The notes: generated by a model not told the origin, from the sequence alone. Positions 43,735 to 52,953 are shown, counted from the stretch's first letter. The stretch is 64,000 nucleotides of DNA from Phocaeicola vulgatus ATCC 8482 (GCF_000012825.1 NC_009614.1:3720001-3784000), one strand, 5' to 3'. Numbers and translations: made by a program.

Positions 43735-46047
43735 ATGTATTGCATGAACGACACTCTTCGCGACTACCAGCAGGAGATGAAGCTCCGCCTTTTCAAGGAG
43801 TGGGAGCTTCACCGAAGTGTGATGGTACAGATGCCCACCGGTACGGGCAAGACGCATCTGCTGGCCGCCATAGTAAGGGAATTCCTGCGTGGTTCCGGCA
43901 GCCGGGTATGGATCGTGGCGCACCGCCGGGAGCTGGTGGAGCAGATAGAGGAAACCGTGTCCCGGCACGGGATGAGCAAAGAGGACGGAAGGGTGAGGGT
44001 GATGTCCATCCAGTGGCTGTCACGAAACCGGAAAAGCATGGACGAAGAGCCGGATCTGATCGTTATCGACGAGGCGCATCACGCCCTGGCGGAAACCTAC
44101 CGGATACTTTGGGAGAACTATCCGGAGGCAAGGAAACTGGGTATGACCGCCACTCCCTGCCGGCTGAACGGCAAGGGATTCACGGACTTGTTCGACAGCC
44201 TGATCACTTCGTGGACTGTCGCGGAATTCATCGGAAAGGGTTGGTTGTCATCCTTTGACTATGTGTCTATCCGTGCGAACAGCAGGGAACAGCGGTTGAT
44301 AGACTCGCTGAAGAAACGGGGTGCGGACGGGGACTACCAGGTAAAGGAGATGAACGAGGTGCTGAACCGGGAGACAAGTATCGGCCGGCTGTATGAGAGC
44401 GTGGAACGATATGCCTGCGGAAAGAAAGGAATCGTATATGCTGTCAGCATCGCCCATGCCCGCCGGATAGCGGCTTGTTATAGCTCACACGGACTGGAGG
44501 CTGTGGCTATCGACAGCAGGACTCCGGCTTCGGAACGCCGGGAACTGGTGGAGGATTTCAGACGGGGGAAGGTGAAAGTGCTGGTCAATGTGGATATCTT
44601 TTCCGAAGGCTTCGACTGTCCCGATGTGGAGTTCGTGCAGCTGGCACGTCCCACGCTTTCCCTGGCGAAATACCTGCAACAGGTGGGACGTGGGCTGAGG
44701 AGGTCGGCCGACAAGGCGTCCTGTATGCTGATAGACAATGTGGGTCTGTACCGCATCTTCGGTCTGCCTGCCCGGAACCATGACTGGGCGGCGATGTTCG
44801 AGGGGCGGATGATTGGCAACGCGCTGTCCCGGGCACGGGCGGAAACAGGCAGGCTGTCCGTATCCGGTCCGCTGCCGGAGGAGGAAAGACAACGGGAGGA
44901 TGAACTGGAGGTGGTGATAACGCACGACCGGCTGATGGACTTCCTTACAAACCGGGAAGATTCCGCAACGGAAAAAGGCGGACAGCCCGTTTTGAAAAGT
45001 TATTATGACAGACAAAGCGGGCTTTGGGGATTGAGGCGCGGGGAGAGGATGACGGTAAGGCCCCGGTATCCGGAAGTGTTTGATATCTGTGGAGACCGGG
45101 CGGCAGTGAGATTCGGGAATAACCGGGCAGGTGTGGTGAATGAGACCGGACAGCCCGGAATACAGCTGGACCGCTGCCGGAAAATGAAGTTCATGAAGGG
45201 GGATCTGCTTGCCGTGACAGACTGTGCGGGCAATGAATCTTACATCGACCTGAAGGTAAACAGAACCTATCGGGAGAAACCCGTGGTGTTGTCATTCGGC
45301 TGTATGGAATTGCCATACGGCGGTGTGGAGCTGCTGAAGGTGGGAGCGTTCTTTTTCAGCCGTACCGGAAAACCGTATGTCTCCATGCGAGGGGTGGATC
45401 AGAACGGCATCTACTTTTATGACTTTTATCTGAAGATACCGGATTACCGTGTTCCGAAGGACTGCCAACTGGTGGATCCTGTCTGGACTACCTTGTTTGA
45501 TGTTTTCGCCTGTGTGCTGGCAGGGGATGAGGAGGAAGTGTATTGGTGCTGTGGCCGTCTGGCGGACCGGAGCATCGTGGTGATGGACGGGAACGGGAAT
45601 TATTATCATGTGGAGAAAGGGAAGGAAAAGCGGTATATAGCCTGTAACACTCCCCGGCCGGGCGAGGAAGATTTCCATACGGTGATGGAACGTCTGAAGG
45701 AAGAAGCCGGGCGGCGTGCCGGGATAGCTCAACGGAAACAATTGCAGGAAGAGGAACAGAAAAGGCTGAAAAGGTTGGAAGAGATCAGGGATGCATTGCC
45801 TTTCCGGATGGGGATGAAATGGGGCTTGAAACTGGGGGAGCGTATCATTGTGCCTCCCAAATACAGGAAGATTCTGCCTCCTGTGGGCTATTATTGCGCT
45901 TACGAGGAAAACGCCTGCCAATGGGGAATAATGGCTCTGGACGGAAAAGTGGTGGTGGAGGCCAGATACCAGAAGGTGGATATAGAATGCAACGGTACGG
46001 TGCATCTGACGGTGATTCCGGGTAAGGTGAAGACCATAAAACTCTGA
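43735..46047 (+). CDS. SF2 DEAD/DEAH-box helicase with WG-like C-terminal repeats
   Basis: 770 residues from ATG 43735 (ATG 43744 is also possible). The helicase core is complete: DYQQEM Q-motif-like, PTGTGKTH (Walker A, ~residue 32), IDEAHHALAE (motif II, DEAH, ~108), GMTATPCRL (motif III), YAVSIAHARRIA (IV), LVNVDIFSEGFD (V) and QQVGRGLRR (VI). The last ~330 residues are not helicase but repeats around a W-G pair: SGLWGLRRGERMTVRPRY and MKWGLKLGERIIVPPKY, then QWGIMALDGKVVVEARY, each with G-W-G/I-V-P-x-Y spacing like WG repeats. It lies ~95 bp after the HEPN gene. A defence or repair role is suspected from domain plan and context only. Confidence 0.9.
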   Translation: MYCMNDTLRDYQQEMKLRLFKEWELHRSVMVQMPTGTGKTHLLAAIVREFLRGSGSRVWIVAHRRELVEQIEETVSRHGMSKEDGRVRVMSIQWLSRNRKSMDEEPDLIVIDEAHHALAETYRILWENYPEARKLGMTATPCRLNGKGFTDLFDSLITSWTVAEFIGKGWLSSFDYVSIRANSREQRLIDSLKKRGADGDYQVKEMNEVLNRETSIGRLYESVERYACGKKGIVYAVSIAHARRIAACYSSHGLEAVAIDSRTPASERRELVEDFRRGKVKVLVNVDIFSEGFDCPDVEFVQLARPTLSLAKYLQQVGRGLRRSADKASCMLIDNVGLYRIFGLPARNHDWAAMFEGRMIGNALSRARAETGRLSVSGPLPEEERQREDELEVVITHDRLMDFLTNREDSATEKGGQPVLKSYYDRQSGLWGLRRGERMTVRPRYPEVFDICGDRAAVRFGNNRAGVVNETGQPGIQLDRCRKMKFMKGDLLAVTDCAGNESYIDLKVNRTYREKPVVLSFGCMELPYGGVELLKVGAFFFSRTGKPYVSMRGVDQNGIYFYDFYLKIPDYRVPKDCQLVDPVWTTLFDVFACVLAGDEEEVYWCCGRLADRSIVVMDGNGNYYHVEKGKEKRYIACNTPRPGEEDFHTVMERLKEEAGRRAGIAQRKQLQEEEQKRLKRLEEIRDALPFRMGMKWGLKLGERIIVPPKYRKILPPVGYYCAYEENACQWGIMALDGKVVVEARYQKVDIECNGTVHLTVIPGKVKTIKL

Positions 46048-46061
46048 GCGTTTGCCGGAAC

Positions 46062-46133
46062 GGAATGCAAATGGCGCAAATGACACAAATAGGAACGGGT
46101 ATAAATTTGTGTCATTTGCGTCATTTGCGTTCT
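46062..46133. repeat. Long inverted repeat between helicase and engB
   Basis: 29-bp arms 46062-46090 and 46105-46133, complementary except for three positions, two of which give G-T (G-U) pairs, around a 14-base loop. Each arm contains the word GCAAATGRC twice. Lies between two convergent genes and may act as a terminator for both, though no T run follows. Confidence 0.85.
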
Positions 46134-46156
46134 AAGTAGTCACCACTAGGTAAACG

Positions 46157-46759
46157 CTATGCCTTAAGCGACCGGTTAATGCTGTCAATATAATCCAGAA
46201 TCTCCTGTCTGCCTGTTTTCTTTTCAGAGGAGGATACGAAATGAGGAGGGAGTTCTTCCCACTGTTCTGTCAGTTTTTTCAGATATTTGTTTACATTATC
46301 CTTAACCTTGCCATTGGTCAGCTTGTCGGCTTTGGTGAAGATGATAGAGAAGGGTACTCCATTTTCTCCCAGCCATTCCATAAATTCCAAGTCTATTTTC
46401 TGAGGCTCCAGACGGCAGTCTATCAATACAAACAGATTGGTCATTTGCTCGCGTTCCAGGATATAATCCTCGATAATCTGCTGTATCTTTTCTACCTGTT
46501 TCTTGCCACGGGAGGCATATCCGTATCCCGGTAAATCCACCAGATACCATTCTTTATTGATCAGAAAGTGATTGATCAGCAAAGTCTTCCCCGGAGTGGA
46601 GGAAGTCATAGCCAGTTTGGGACGTTTGGCCAACATGTTTATCAGACTCGATTTACCTACATTTGAACGGCCGATAAATGCATATTCGGGCAGGTTGTCC
46701 TGCGGGCATTTCTCTACTTTTGTGTTACTTACTACAAATTCTGCACTGAGTATTTCCAT
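46157..46759 (-). CDS. engB: Ribosome biogenesis GTP-binding protein EngB (YihA/YsxC)
   Basis: 200 residues, standard length. G1 [12 protein letters not shown] (residues 33-44), G2 T in TSSTPGKT, G3 DLPGYGYA, G4 FTKADK and G5 SSEKK are all present. Essential GTPase for 50S subunit assembly. Its start lies inside the last 35 bases of the upstream symporter gene, so translation may be coupled. The 3' end faces the helicase across a long inverted repeat. Confidence 0.98.
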   Translation of the reverse strand: MEILSAEFVVSNTKVEKCPQDNLPEYAFIGRSNVGKSSLINMLAKRPKLAMTSSTPGKTLLINHFLINKEWYLVDLPGYGYASRGKKQVEKIQQIIEDYILEREQMTNLFVLIDCRLEPQKIDLEFMEWLGENGVPFSIIFTKADKLTNGKVKDNVNKYLKKLTEQWEELPPHFVSSSEKKTGRQEILDYIDSINRSLKA

Positions 46760-48206
46760 AATTCTTTGTTTTTATACTTAAACAAGTCAGCCCCATAAAA
46801 GTCAGGAAGCCGTTAAACATTAACATTTCATAGCCAAACTGATAGCCGGTGGAGGTGAACACCAGCCGGTCTATGGCATAACATAATAGCGGCGAGGCGA
46901 TGGCTATGTAAGGAACAAAACGGTCGCGCGGCCGCATTGGGGTGAACAGCCCGAATGCAAACAGCCCCAATAACGGGCCGTAAGTGTACGAGGCGATGGT
47001 ATAGATGGCGTCGATGACACTCTTGTTGTTTACTGCCTTGAACAGCAGGATGAATCCGATAAAGAGGACTGATATGCAGAAGTGCACAAGCTTCCTCCGT
47101 CTTTCCGCTTCCTTGCCGGACAAATGGCTTATGCCCGCTATGTCTATACAGAAGCTGGTGGTGAGGGCGGTCAATGCCGAATCGGCGCTGGAAAAGGCGG
47201 CTGCAATGATGCCGATGGTAAAGAATATCAGTACGGCGAATCCCAGATGGCCTTCCGCCGCAAACAAGGGCAGTATCTCATCCCCGGCTGCCGGCAGGGG
47301 GATGTTCAGTTGCGAGGCGAATAATAACAGCAGGATTCCGAGTGACAGGAACAGGAAATTGACCGGAACGAATGAGATGCCGTAGCAATACATGTTCTTT
47401 TGGGCTTCACGCAGGTTCTTGCACGACAGGTTCTTCTGCATCATATCCTGATCCAGCCCTGTCATGACAATCGTGATGAAGATGCCGCTGAAAAACTGCT
47501 TGAAGAAGTTCTGTTTGCTGTGCCAGTCGTCAAAAACAAAGATACGGCTGTGCTCATTTTCCCGGATGGCATGTACCAGTCCCGGAAAATCCAGATCCAG
47601 CTGGCCGGAAACCTCATAAAGTATTAATCCCAGCGCCAGCAGCAGGCAGAGTGTCTGCAAGCTGTCCGTCCACACAATCGTGCGTATGCCGCTGCGGCGG
47701 GTGTACAGCCAGATCAGTAAGACAATCCCTATCACCGTGGCGGCGAAAGGAATATGAAAGGCGTCGAATACATAATGCTGGAGGATAAGGCATACCAGAT
47801 AAAGGCGCGCTGCGGCTCCGATGATCTTGGACAGAAGGAAAAAGGAAGCTCCCGTCTTATAAGCGTGCCTTCCGATCCGGTCTCCCAGATACGTGTAGAT
47901 GGAGGTCAGGTTCAACCTGTAATAAAGCGGCAGCAGAACGTGGGCGATGATGAGATAGCCTATGAAGAAGCCGAAACAGGTCTGCATATAGGTCATGTCG
48001 ATGCCGCGTACCATACCCGGAACGGAAACGAAGGTAACTCCCGAAAGGGAGGCTCCGATCATTCCGAAAGAAACAATATACCAGGGAGAACGGCGGTTGC
48101 CGCGGAAGAACGCGTCATTATCGGAATGACGGCCGGTAAGGCGGGCTACAAGCAGCAGTATTCCGAAATAGAGCAGTATGGTCAGCAGAATATAAATTCC
48201 GTTCAT
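46725..48206 (-). CDS. Sodium:solute symporter (SSS family)
   Basis: 493 residues from the ATG at 48206; the frame runs further upstream but past the divergent promoter and the opposite recR gene. About 13 hydrophobic segments begin with [24 protein letters not shown] features: [29 protein letters not shown] (TM2-TM3 with the G-A/S-S sodium-site region), [24 protein letters not shown] and [15 protein letters not shown] (the conserved loop before TM9). Substrate unknown. Overlaps engB by 35 bases. Confidence 0.92.
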   Translation of the reverse strand: MNGIYILLTILLYFGILLLVARLTGRHSDNDAFFRGNRRSPWYIVSFGMIGASLSGVTFVSVPGMVRGIDMTYMQTCFGFFIGYLIIAHVLLPLYYRLNLTSIYTYLGDRIGRHAYKTGASFFLLSKIIGAAARLYLVCLILQHYVFDAFHIPFAATVIGIVLLIWLYTRRSGIRTIVWTDSLQTLCLLLALGLILYEVSGQLDLDFPGLVHAIRENEHSRIFVFDDWHSKQNFFKQFFSGIFITIVMTGLDQDMMQKNLSCKNLREAQKNMYCYGISFVPVNFLFLSLGILLLLFASQLNIPLPAAGDEILPLFAAEGHLGFAVLIFFTIGIIAAAFSSADSALTALTTSFCIDIAGISHLSGKEAERRRKLVHFCISVLFIGFILLFKAVNNKSVIDAIYTIASYTYGPLLGLFAFGLFTPMRPRDRFVPYIAIASPLLCYAIDRLVFTSTGYQFGYEMLMFNGFLTFMGLTCLSIKTKNYGNTQCRICSK

Positions 48207-48222
48207 GTTATTTTTTTGAGTG

Positions 48223-48230
48223 CAAATGTA
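48223..48230 (-). promoter_or_regulatory. -7 box of the symporter-engB operon
   Basis: CAAATGTA on the plus strand, TACATTTG on the minus, full -7 match, 17 bases before the symporter ATG, so the leader would be only about ten bases. No -33 at standard spacing. Confidence 0.5.
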
Positions 48231-48251
48231 CTCAAAATCGTTGAAATTGCG

Positions 48252-48259
48252 TAAGTTTG
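48252..48259 (+). promoter_or_regulatory. -7 box of recR
   Basis: TAAGTTTG, a full match to TAnnTTTG, 25 bases before the recR ATG. Together with the minus-strand box at 48223-48230 it makes a compact divergent promoter pair in 78 bp. Confidence 0.55.
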
Positions 48260-48284
48260 CATCCATTATAATACAAAATAACTG

Positions 48285-48902
48285 ATGAACCAACAATATC
48301 CGTCCATGCTGCTGGAAAAAGCGGTAGGAGAGTTTGCCAAGTTGCCGGGTGTGGGACGCAAGACCGCCATGCGGCTGGTATTGCATCTGCTCAGACAGGA
48401 TACGGCTGTGGTAGAGGCGTTTGGTAATGCGATGATTACCTTGAAACATGAAGTGAAATATTGTAAAGTGTGCCATAATATATCGGACACGGAAACTTGC
48501 CGTATCTGTTCCAATCCGGCACGGGACGCTTCCACGATCTGTGTGGTGGAGAGTATCCGTGATGTGATGGCGGTGGAAGCCACGCAGCAGTACAGGGGGC
48601 TGTACCATGTCCTGGGGGGAGTCATCTCGCCCATGGATGGCATAGGCCCTTCCGATCTGCAGATAGAAAGTCTGGTGGAACGGGTGAAAGGCGGTGAGGT
48701 GAAGGAAGTGATCCTTGCCTTGAGCTCGACGATGGAGGGGGACACGACGAATTTCTATATCTCGCGCAAGCTGGACGGCATGGACGTGAAGCTGAGTGTG
48801 ATAGCGCGTGGTATCTCTATCGGGGATGAGCTGGAATATACGGATGAAGTGACGTTGGGACGTTCCATCATAAATCGTACTTTGTTTACGGGAACGGCAT
48901 AA
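48285..48902 (+). CDS. recR: Recombination protein RecR
   Basis: 205 residues. Helix-hairpin-helix [17 protein letters not shown] (residues ~19-35), zinc finger [16 protein letters not shown] (~58-73) and Toprim domain starting [14 protein letters not shown] (~83), with the later [20 protein letters not shown]. Works with RecO/RecF loading RecA at gapped DNA. First gene of a run with the membrane-protein and GNAT genes. Start fits the family ([22 protein letters not shown]). Confidence 0.98.
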   Translation: MNQQYPSMLLEKAVGEFAKLPGVGRKTAMRLVLHLLRQDTAVVEAFGNAMITLKHEVKYCKVCHNISDTETCRICSNPARDASTICVVESIRDVMAVEATQQYRGLYHVLGGVISPMDGIGPSDLQIESLVERVKGGEVKEVILALSSTMEGDTTNFYISRKLDGMDVKLSVIARGISIGDELEYTDEVTLGRSIINRTLFTGTA

Positions 48903-48922
48903 ACTGGGAAAAACAGAAAGAG

Positions 48923-49393
48923 ATGGAAAAGAAGATAAGACAATTGCTGCGATACTTGCAGATAGAATATGTGGCGGTATGGGTGTTGCCTTTGCTCCTG
49001 GTGGCTCTTTATGAAACAGGGGTGATGACCGAGGGGGCTTACGCGGGCGATGTCCGTATGGATTATGTCTTGCAGACGGTAGGGATTTTATTGGCGGTGG
49101 GGCTGATTCCTTTATCGCTCCGGCTGTTTAGCCTTTCCTTGGTGAAGAATGTGAAGCAGCGTTCATTGCCGGAAGCCTTGAAAAGTTATCGCCGCTGGAG
49201 TGAGATAAGGACGGGGATGCTGGTGGTTCCCGTATTGGTGAACTTGTCATTTTATTATCTGACTCTGAACAACACGGGCGTATTGTGTGCCATGATGGCG
49301 CTGATCGCTTCCCTGTTCTGTGTCCCTACCCGCAAGCGGATGCTGGATGAGCTGGATTTGGTAAAAGAGGAGAATGAGGAGCCTGCTTTATGA
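48923..49393 (+). CDS. Four-helix membrane protein, unknown function
   Basis: 156 residues with four hydrophobic segments (about 17-30, 50-70, 97-116 and 119-134). A basic N-terminus (MEKKIRQLLRYL) and an acidic C-terminus (DELDLVKEENEEPAL). I do not recognise it; a similar gene often follows recR in Bacteroides. Overlaps the GNAT gene by four bases. Confidence 0.8.
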   Translation: MEKKIRQLLRYLQIEYVAVWVLPLLLVALYETGVMTEGAYAGDVRMDYVLQTVGILLAVGLIPLSLRLFSLSLVKNVKQRSLPEALKSYRRWSEIRTGMLVVPVLVNLSFYYLTLNNTGVLCAMMALIASLFCVPTRKRMLDELDLVKEENEEPAL

Positions 49394-49926
49394 TGAGTGA
49401 CCGGCATTTTCAAGGGAACAGGATAAGGCTCCGTGCACCGGAGCCGGAAGACTTGGAAGTCATGTTCCGCTTTGAGAACGCTACGGATGTGTGGGAGATG
49501 AGCAATACCACAGGCCCGTATTCGCGTTTTCAGTTGAAGCAGTACATAGAGCAGACCCAGAATGATTTGTTTGCCGACCGCCAGTTGCGCCTGATGATAG
49601 AAAACGGGAACCGGCAGGTGGTGGGGATTGTGGATCTATGTTCTTTTGATCCTTTGCACAACCGGGCCGAGGTGGGGATTATGGTGGATAAATCCTGTCG
49701 CAGGCAGGGGATAGGGCGTAATGCCCTGGCTTTGCTGGAAGAACACTGTTTCCGTTATCTGGGAATTCATCAGTTGTTTGCCTATATCGCTGTGGAAAAC
49801 CTTCCTTCCCGCAGACTCTTTGCGGCGTGCGGGTACAAAGAGAGTGCGGTATTGAAAGAGTGGGCGCATACGTTTGGCGGTGGCTATACGGATGTGCTGG
49901 TTGTCCAGAAGCTGAATCTCAGTTGA
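49390..49926 (+). CDS. GNAT family N-acetyltransferase
   Basis: 178 residues. IRLRAPEPEDLEVMFRFEN (residues ~11-29), AEVGIMVDKSCRRQGIGRNAL with the acetyl-CoA pyrophosphate loop RRQGIG (~98-107), and VENLPSRRLFAACGYKESAVLKEW at the end. Resembles SpeG-like polyamine acetyltransferases or ribosomal-protein acetyltransferases; substrate unknown. The first codon may be ATG 49390 or 49393. Its end overlaps yqgE on the opposite strand by eight bases. Confidence 0.92.
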   Translation: MMSDRHFQGNRIRLRAPEPEDLEVMFRFENATDVWEMSNTTGPYSRFQLKQYIEQTQNDLFADRQLRLMIENGNRQVVGIVDLCSFDPLHNRAEVGIMVDKSCRRQGIGRNALALLEEHCFRYLGIHQLFAYIAVENLPSRRLFAACGYKESAVLKEWAHTFGGGYTDVLVVQKLNLS

Positions 49927-50509
49927 GGGAGGGGTATTGGGGATAGCGGGCCCAAATGGCGTATTTGCCTCCCATTTCGTTCAAACTGGTATGCCATAAG
50001 TCGCGGAAGTGCTGGTTGAGCAACGTTTCTTTCCCGGCTTTTCCTATGAGCCATGAGTTCTCTTTTATTTCTTTGGCAAGTTGTCCATGATCCCATCCCG
50101 CATAACCGGCAAAGAAACGGATCACTCCTTCAATGGGCTTCCCGTCCAGTATATATTGTTGCACGGCATTGAAATCACCATTCAGATAAAGCCCGTTTCC
50201 CAGAGGCAGTGCGCCTTCCAGATCTTTTAGCGTATGCAGGAAAAATATTGTCTCCCGGCTCACCGGCCCGCCTTTATACACTGGGACCCGCTGTGCGAAC
50301 TCCAATTCGGGGATGAGGTCATTGAGCAGAATGTGGTAACGGAAATCTTTATTCATGATAATACCCATACTTCCCTCGTCATTATGCTCGATAAGAAGCA
50401 CGACTGCTCTTGTAAAGTGGTAGTCGTTCATGAAAGGGGAGGATATAAGGATGCTTCCCTGTTGTGGAAGTACTTTATTTGATTCTACTTGAAAAACATG
50501 CATATCCAT
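49919..50509 (-). CDS. YqgE/AlgH family protein
   Basis: 196 residues, normal length. QQGSILISSPFMNDYHFTRAVVLLIEHNDEGSMGIIMNK (residues ~16-54), GGPVSRETIFFLHTL and RFFAGYAGWDHGQLAKEIKENSWL are the family blocks. Function of the family is unsettled; AlgH-type members affect alginate or stress regulation. Convergent with the GNAT gene. Confidence 0.95.
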   Translation of the reverse strand: MDMHVFQVESNKVLPQQGSILISSPFMNDYHFTRAVVLLIEHNDEGSMGIIMNKDFRYHILLNDLIPELEFAQRVPVYKGGPVSRETIFFLHTLKDLEGALPLGNGLYLNGDFNAVQQYILDGKPIEGVIRFFAGYAGWDHGQLAKEIKENSWLIGKAGKETLLNQHFRDLWHTSLNEMGGKYAIWARYPQYPSLN

Positions 50510-50666
50510 AGTTGCGTTTCCTTTTATTTACACGACTAATATACATATTATATTTAAAAAATACATGAAGTGCTCTCTTTTTTTTGTATTTTTATTTTTC
50601 TTGTATCTTAAATGGCTTATTATCAGAGTTGATGTAAAAAAGTTCAAGAAAATATTCGTAAAATGC

Positions 50667-50696
50667 TTGCAGATATCGAAATTTTGCGTACCTTTG
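50667..50696 (+). promoter_or_regulatory. Promoter of tRNA-Asp
   Basis: TTG at 50667-50669, exactly 19 nt, then TACCTTTG at 50689-50696: the textbook Bacteroides -33/-7 promoter. Start expected near 50703, about 37 nt before the tRNA. Confidence 0.85.
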
Positions 50697-50739
50697 CAAC
50701 CGCAATCGAGAGAGATGCAGTATAAGAAAAATGAAATTT

Positions 50740-50813
50740 GGTGCGTTAGTTCAGTTGGTTAGAATACATGCCTGTCACGCATGGGGTCACGGGTTCGAGT
50801 CCCGTACGCACCG
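50740..50813 (+). tRNA. tRNA-Asp (GTC)
   Basis: 74 nt. Acceptor stem GGTGCGT pairs with ACGCACC, discriminator G. D loop TTCAGTTGGTTAGAAT, anticodon GTC at 50774-50776, T arm CGGGTTCGAGTCCCG. No encoded CCA. Confidence 0.98.
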
Positions 50814-50850
50814 CATTAAACATTGAAAATCAATAGTTTAAAGAAGTAGT

Positions 50851-50895
50851 GCCCACTTTTACATCTGTTAATGTAAAGGTGGGCTTTTCGTTTTA
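50851..50895 (+). terminator. Terminator of tRNA-Asp
   Basis: 14-bp stem GCCCAC.TTTACAT / ATGTAAA.GTGGGC (50851-50884) with one T-G pair, followed by TTTTCGTTTT. Confidence 0.85.
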
Positions 50896-50974
50896 TTCAA
50901 GCACATTGTTGCGAGGGGAATGGTGATTTTCGAATATTACGGGAATATGAGTAATAAATGTTTCATAGTTGCTA

Positions 50975-52360
50975 TTATTTGAGTTTAAAAGCTACTGGGA
51001 CTGTATATTTCACCTTTATGGCTTTTCCTTTTAGTGTGCCGGGTTTCCATTTAGGAAGCATTTTTATCAGACGTAGTGCCTCATTATCCAAAGAAGACTC
51101 AACACTCCTTACTATGTTAGGTTCTATTATGTAACCGTCTTCGTCTATGATGAATTGAACAATAACTTTTCCTTGTATTCCTTCTGTTTGGGCTTTGGTT
51201 GGATATTGCATATTGTCGTTGATGAATTGTAACAATTTATCCATACCACCGGGAAATTCGGGCATGTCATCCACTACATGATAAACTTCATCTTCTTTTG
51301 GAGGAGCTTGAGTAGGAATAAATCCAGCTCCATAATTATCCGGTTTTTGGGGGATTTCTATTCTAATAGCATTTTTTATTTCTTGCTTATTATCAGTCAA
51401 TCGAAATTCGGTCATCATCAATATGTCATGACGCAATGGAGTATCAGCATCAAGCATGACTTCATAGAAAAAACGGTAACGTCCCGGTTTATTGGAGTGA
51501 ACTTCGGGATAAAGATTTGCTGTAAACAAATGATGCCCACCGGGAAGTACCATATAACCTATATCTATGGCAGCGTCATTGATGGGCAATGCACGCCAAG
51601 TGCCATTCTCGTCTTCATAAGTAATGAAATAATGCTCGCCACACATTATGTTCTTGTTTCCTTGATTTAGCAAAACAAAGGAAGCTGTGGATGCCTCAGT
51701 GGAGTAAACGGAATATTCCGGATGCAGGGAAATACCGAGCGTATCAGTTATACTAATTCGCTCATTTATTATCGGCTGTTCCGGTCCTTCAAAACGAATG
51801 GCGGGAGAATCCATGAGTTTTTCCCGGAATGCTTGTCGGGCTTCGGGAGTGTTGAGAATAAACCTGACTTCAACATTCCGTAATCCTACACCCCAACTGG
51901 TCATATTATTTTTCAGCTTCTTGTCTGTCAATGTGTCAAACCGCTGGTTCAACTCGTCTACGATGCTCATAAGTTGTTGCTGTGAATAATTACTTTCAGT
52001 AACTTGCTCCAGTCGAAAAGCTTTGCTACCGGCAGTAGATTCCAAAATTCGCCTTGCATGCGCTGTGTCACCTCTTACCTGAAAAACCAACGTGGAACCG
52101 TCAAAGAACATACCTTCCAAGAAAGAAGGGCAACGCGGGCTACCGATGAAACCTCCTATAGAATTCGGATCATTTCCATAGACCCTGCTTAAGGCTTCAA
52201 TGACTTGCAAGCCTGCAGATTGGTCAACAACAGTATCTTCTACAAAATAGACAGCTTCACCTGTAGAGTCTAATTTGCTTGTAAGATTTGATTTTGGTGC
52301 CTTATTCGCACATCCCATAAAAGAGTAAAATAGAACTCCTACCCATATTTTTGTTTTCAT
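50975..52360 (-). CDS. Lipoprotein with Ig-like domain and TonB C-terminal domain
   Basis: 461 residues with a short lipoprotein signal (KIWVGVLFYSFMGC, Cys at 17). Residues 40-200 contain a SecDF-P1/ferredoxin-like segment (ALSRVYGNDPNSIGG, then RGDTAHARRILESTAGSKAFRLEQV); residues ~210-325 an Ig-like domain (SLHPEYSVYSTEASTASFVLLNQGNK to KPGRYRFFYEVML); residues ~365-461 a TonB C-terminal domain (DMPEFPGGMDKLLQFINDNMQYP, GKVIVQFIIDEDGYI, LPKWKPGTLKGKAIKVKYTVPVAFKL). Lipidation in place of the usual N-terminal TM anchor means that it cannot work as a normal ExbB/D-driven TonB. Second gene after 52390-52857, with which it shares the Ig-like domain. Confidence 0.85.
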   Translation of the reverse strand: MKTKIWVGVLFYSFMGCANKAPKSNLTSKLDSTGEAVYFVEDTVVDQSAGLQVIEALSRVYGNDPNSIGGFIGSPRCPSFLEGMFFDGSTLVFQVRGDTAHARRILESTAGSKAFRLEQVTESNYSQQQLMSIVDELNQRFDTLTDKKLKNNMTSWGVGLRNVEVRFILNTPEARQAFREKLMDSPAIRFEGPEQPIINERISITDTLGISLHPEYSVYSTEASTASFVLLNQGNKNIMCGEHYFITYEDENGTWRALPINDAAIDIGYMVLPGGHHLFTANLYPEVHSNKPGRYRFFYEVMLDADTPLRHDILMMTEFRLTDNKQEIKNAIRIEIPQKPDNYGAGFIPTQAPPKEDEVYHVVDDMPEFPGGMDKLLQFINDNMQYPTKAQTEGIQGKVIVQFIIDEDGYIIEPNIVRSVESSLDNEALRLIKMLPKWKPGTLKGKAIKVKYTVPVAFKLK

Positions 52361-52389
52361 AACATTGAATTGTTTAGTGAAAGGGATGT

Positions 52390-52857
52390 TTATTCTATTT
52401 CAAATTCAGCATTGAGATTGATTTTCTCCAAATCATTCCACATTGATGTGGAAATACGATATTTGCCGGGAGTTGTTTTATAGTATTTAATAGGAAAACT
52501 GAAACAATAATATATAGGTGGGGTAATCGGTATAATTTCGTCATCAAAAAAAACTGTGGGCTTTTTCGTCCAAAGCCTTACCCATTGATTATTTTCCCAT
52601 CTTTCTAAAATCCATCTTCTGCCATAACTTAGTGGAAGTTTCTGAGGATTGAGGACAATAGCGAACACTTCTTCACTTTCAGTGGTATAATGCCCATGTA
52701 GCATATTCATGCGTACTGTTTTCCCTAAAGTATCGGTGCTTACACAGATTGCATCCGCACTGCCGATTTCTACACAGTTTTCTTGACTGGACTGATGCGT
52801 ACACCCGATAGTGAAAAGACAGAAAAGACAGAAGAAACATGAAAATATAGTTTTCAT
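52390..52857 (-). CDS. Small lipoprotein with Ig-like domain
   Basis: 155 residues with lipoprotein signal FFCLFCLFTIGC (Cys ~19). The rest is one Ig-like domain: EEVFAIVLNPQKLPLSYGRRWILERWENNQWVRLW to KTTPGKYRISTSMW. The order of short blocks (NQGNK/NPQKL, then YGxxxxLE-x-W-x-x-x-x-W, then PGKYR) repeats in the Ig-like domain of the downstream TonB-domain lipoprotein, which resembles the bacterial Ig-like family I know as Big_14. Cotranscribed with it (29-bp gap). Function unknown. Confidence 0.75.
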   Translation of the reverse strand: MKTIFSCFFCLFCLFTIGCTHQSSQENCVEIGSADAICVSTDTLGKTVRMNMLHGHYTTESEEVFAIVLNPQKLPLSYGRRWILERWENNQWVRLWTKKPTVFFDDEIIPITPPIYYCFSFPIKYYKTTPGKYRISTSMWNDLEKINLNAEFEIE

Positions 52858-52890
52858 CTTGGTTTATTTATCAGTGAAACAAAGTATTTA

Positions 52891-52921
52891 CAAAAATACT
52901 CAAAGTGCAATTCATTAACAA
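52891..52921 (-). promoter_or_regulatory. Promoter of the two-lipoprotein operon
   Basis: On the minus strand TTG (plus 52919-52921), 20 nt, then TATTTTTG (plus 52891-52898). Full -33/-7 match, leader about 27 nt. Confidence 0.65.
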
Positions 52922-52953
52922 TTAGAATTACACTTTTATTTTCTACCAAAGAA

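Noticed and set aside
45292-46086. 264-codon minus-strand frame opposite the helicase
   Set aside because: His/Pro/Phe-rich shadow of the WG-repeat region; no start signal and no family.
48207-48608. N-terminal extension of the symporter to 48608
   Set aside because: It would cover the divergent promoter and run antisense into recR; the ATG at 48206 precedes a normal first membrane helix.
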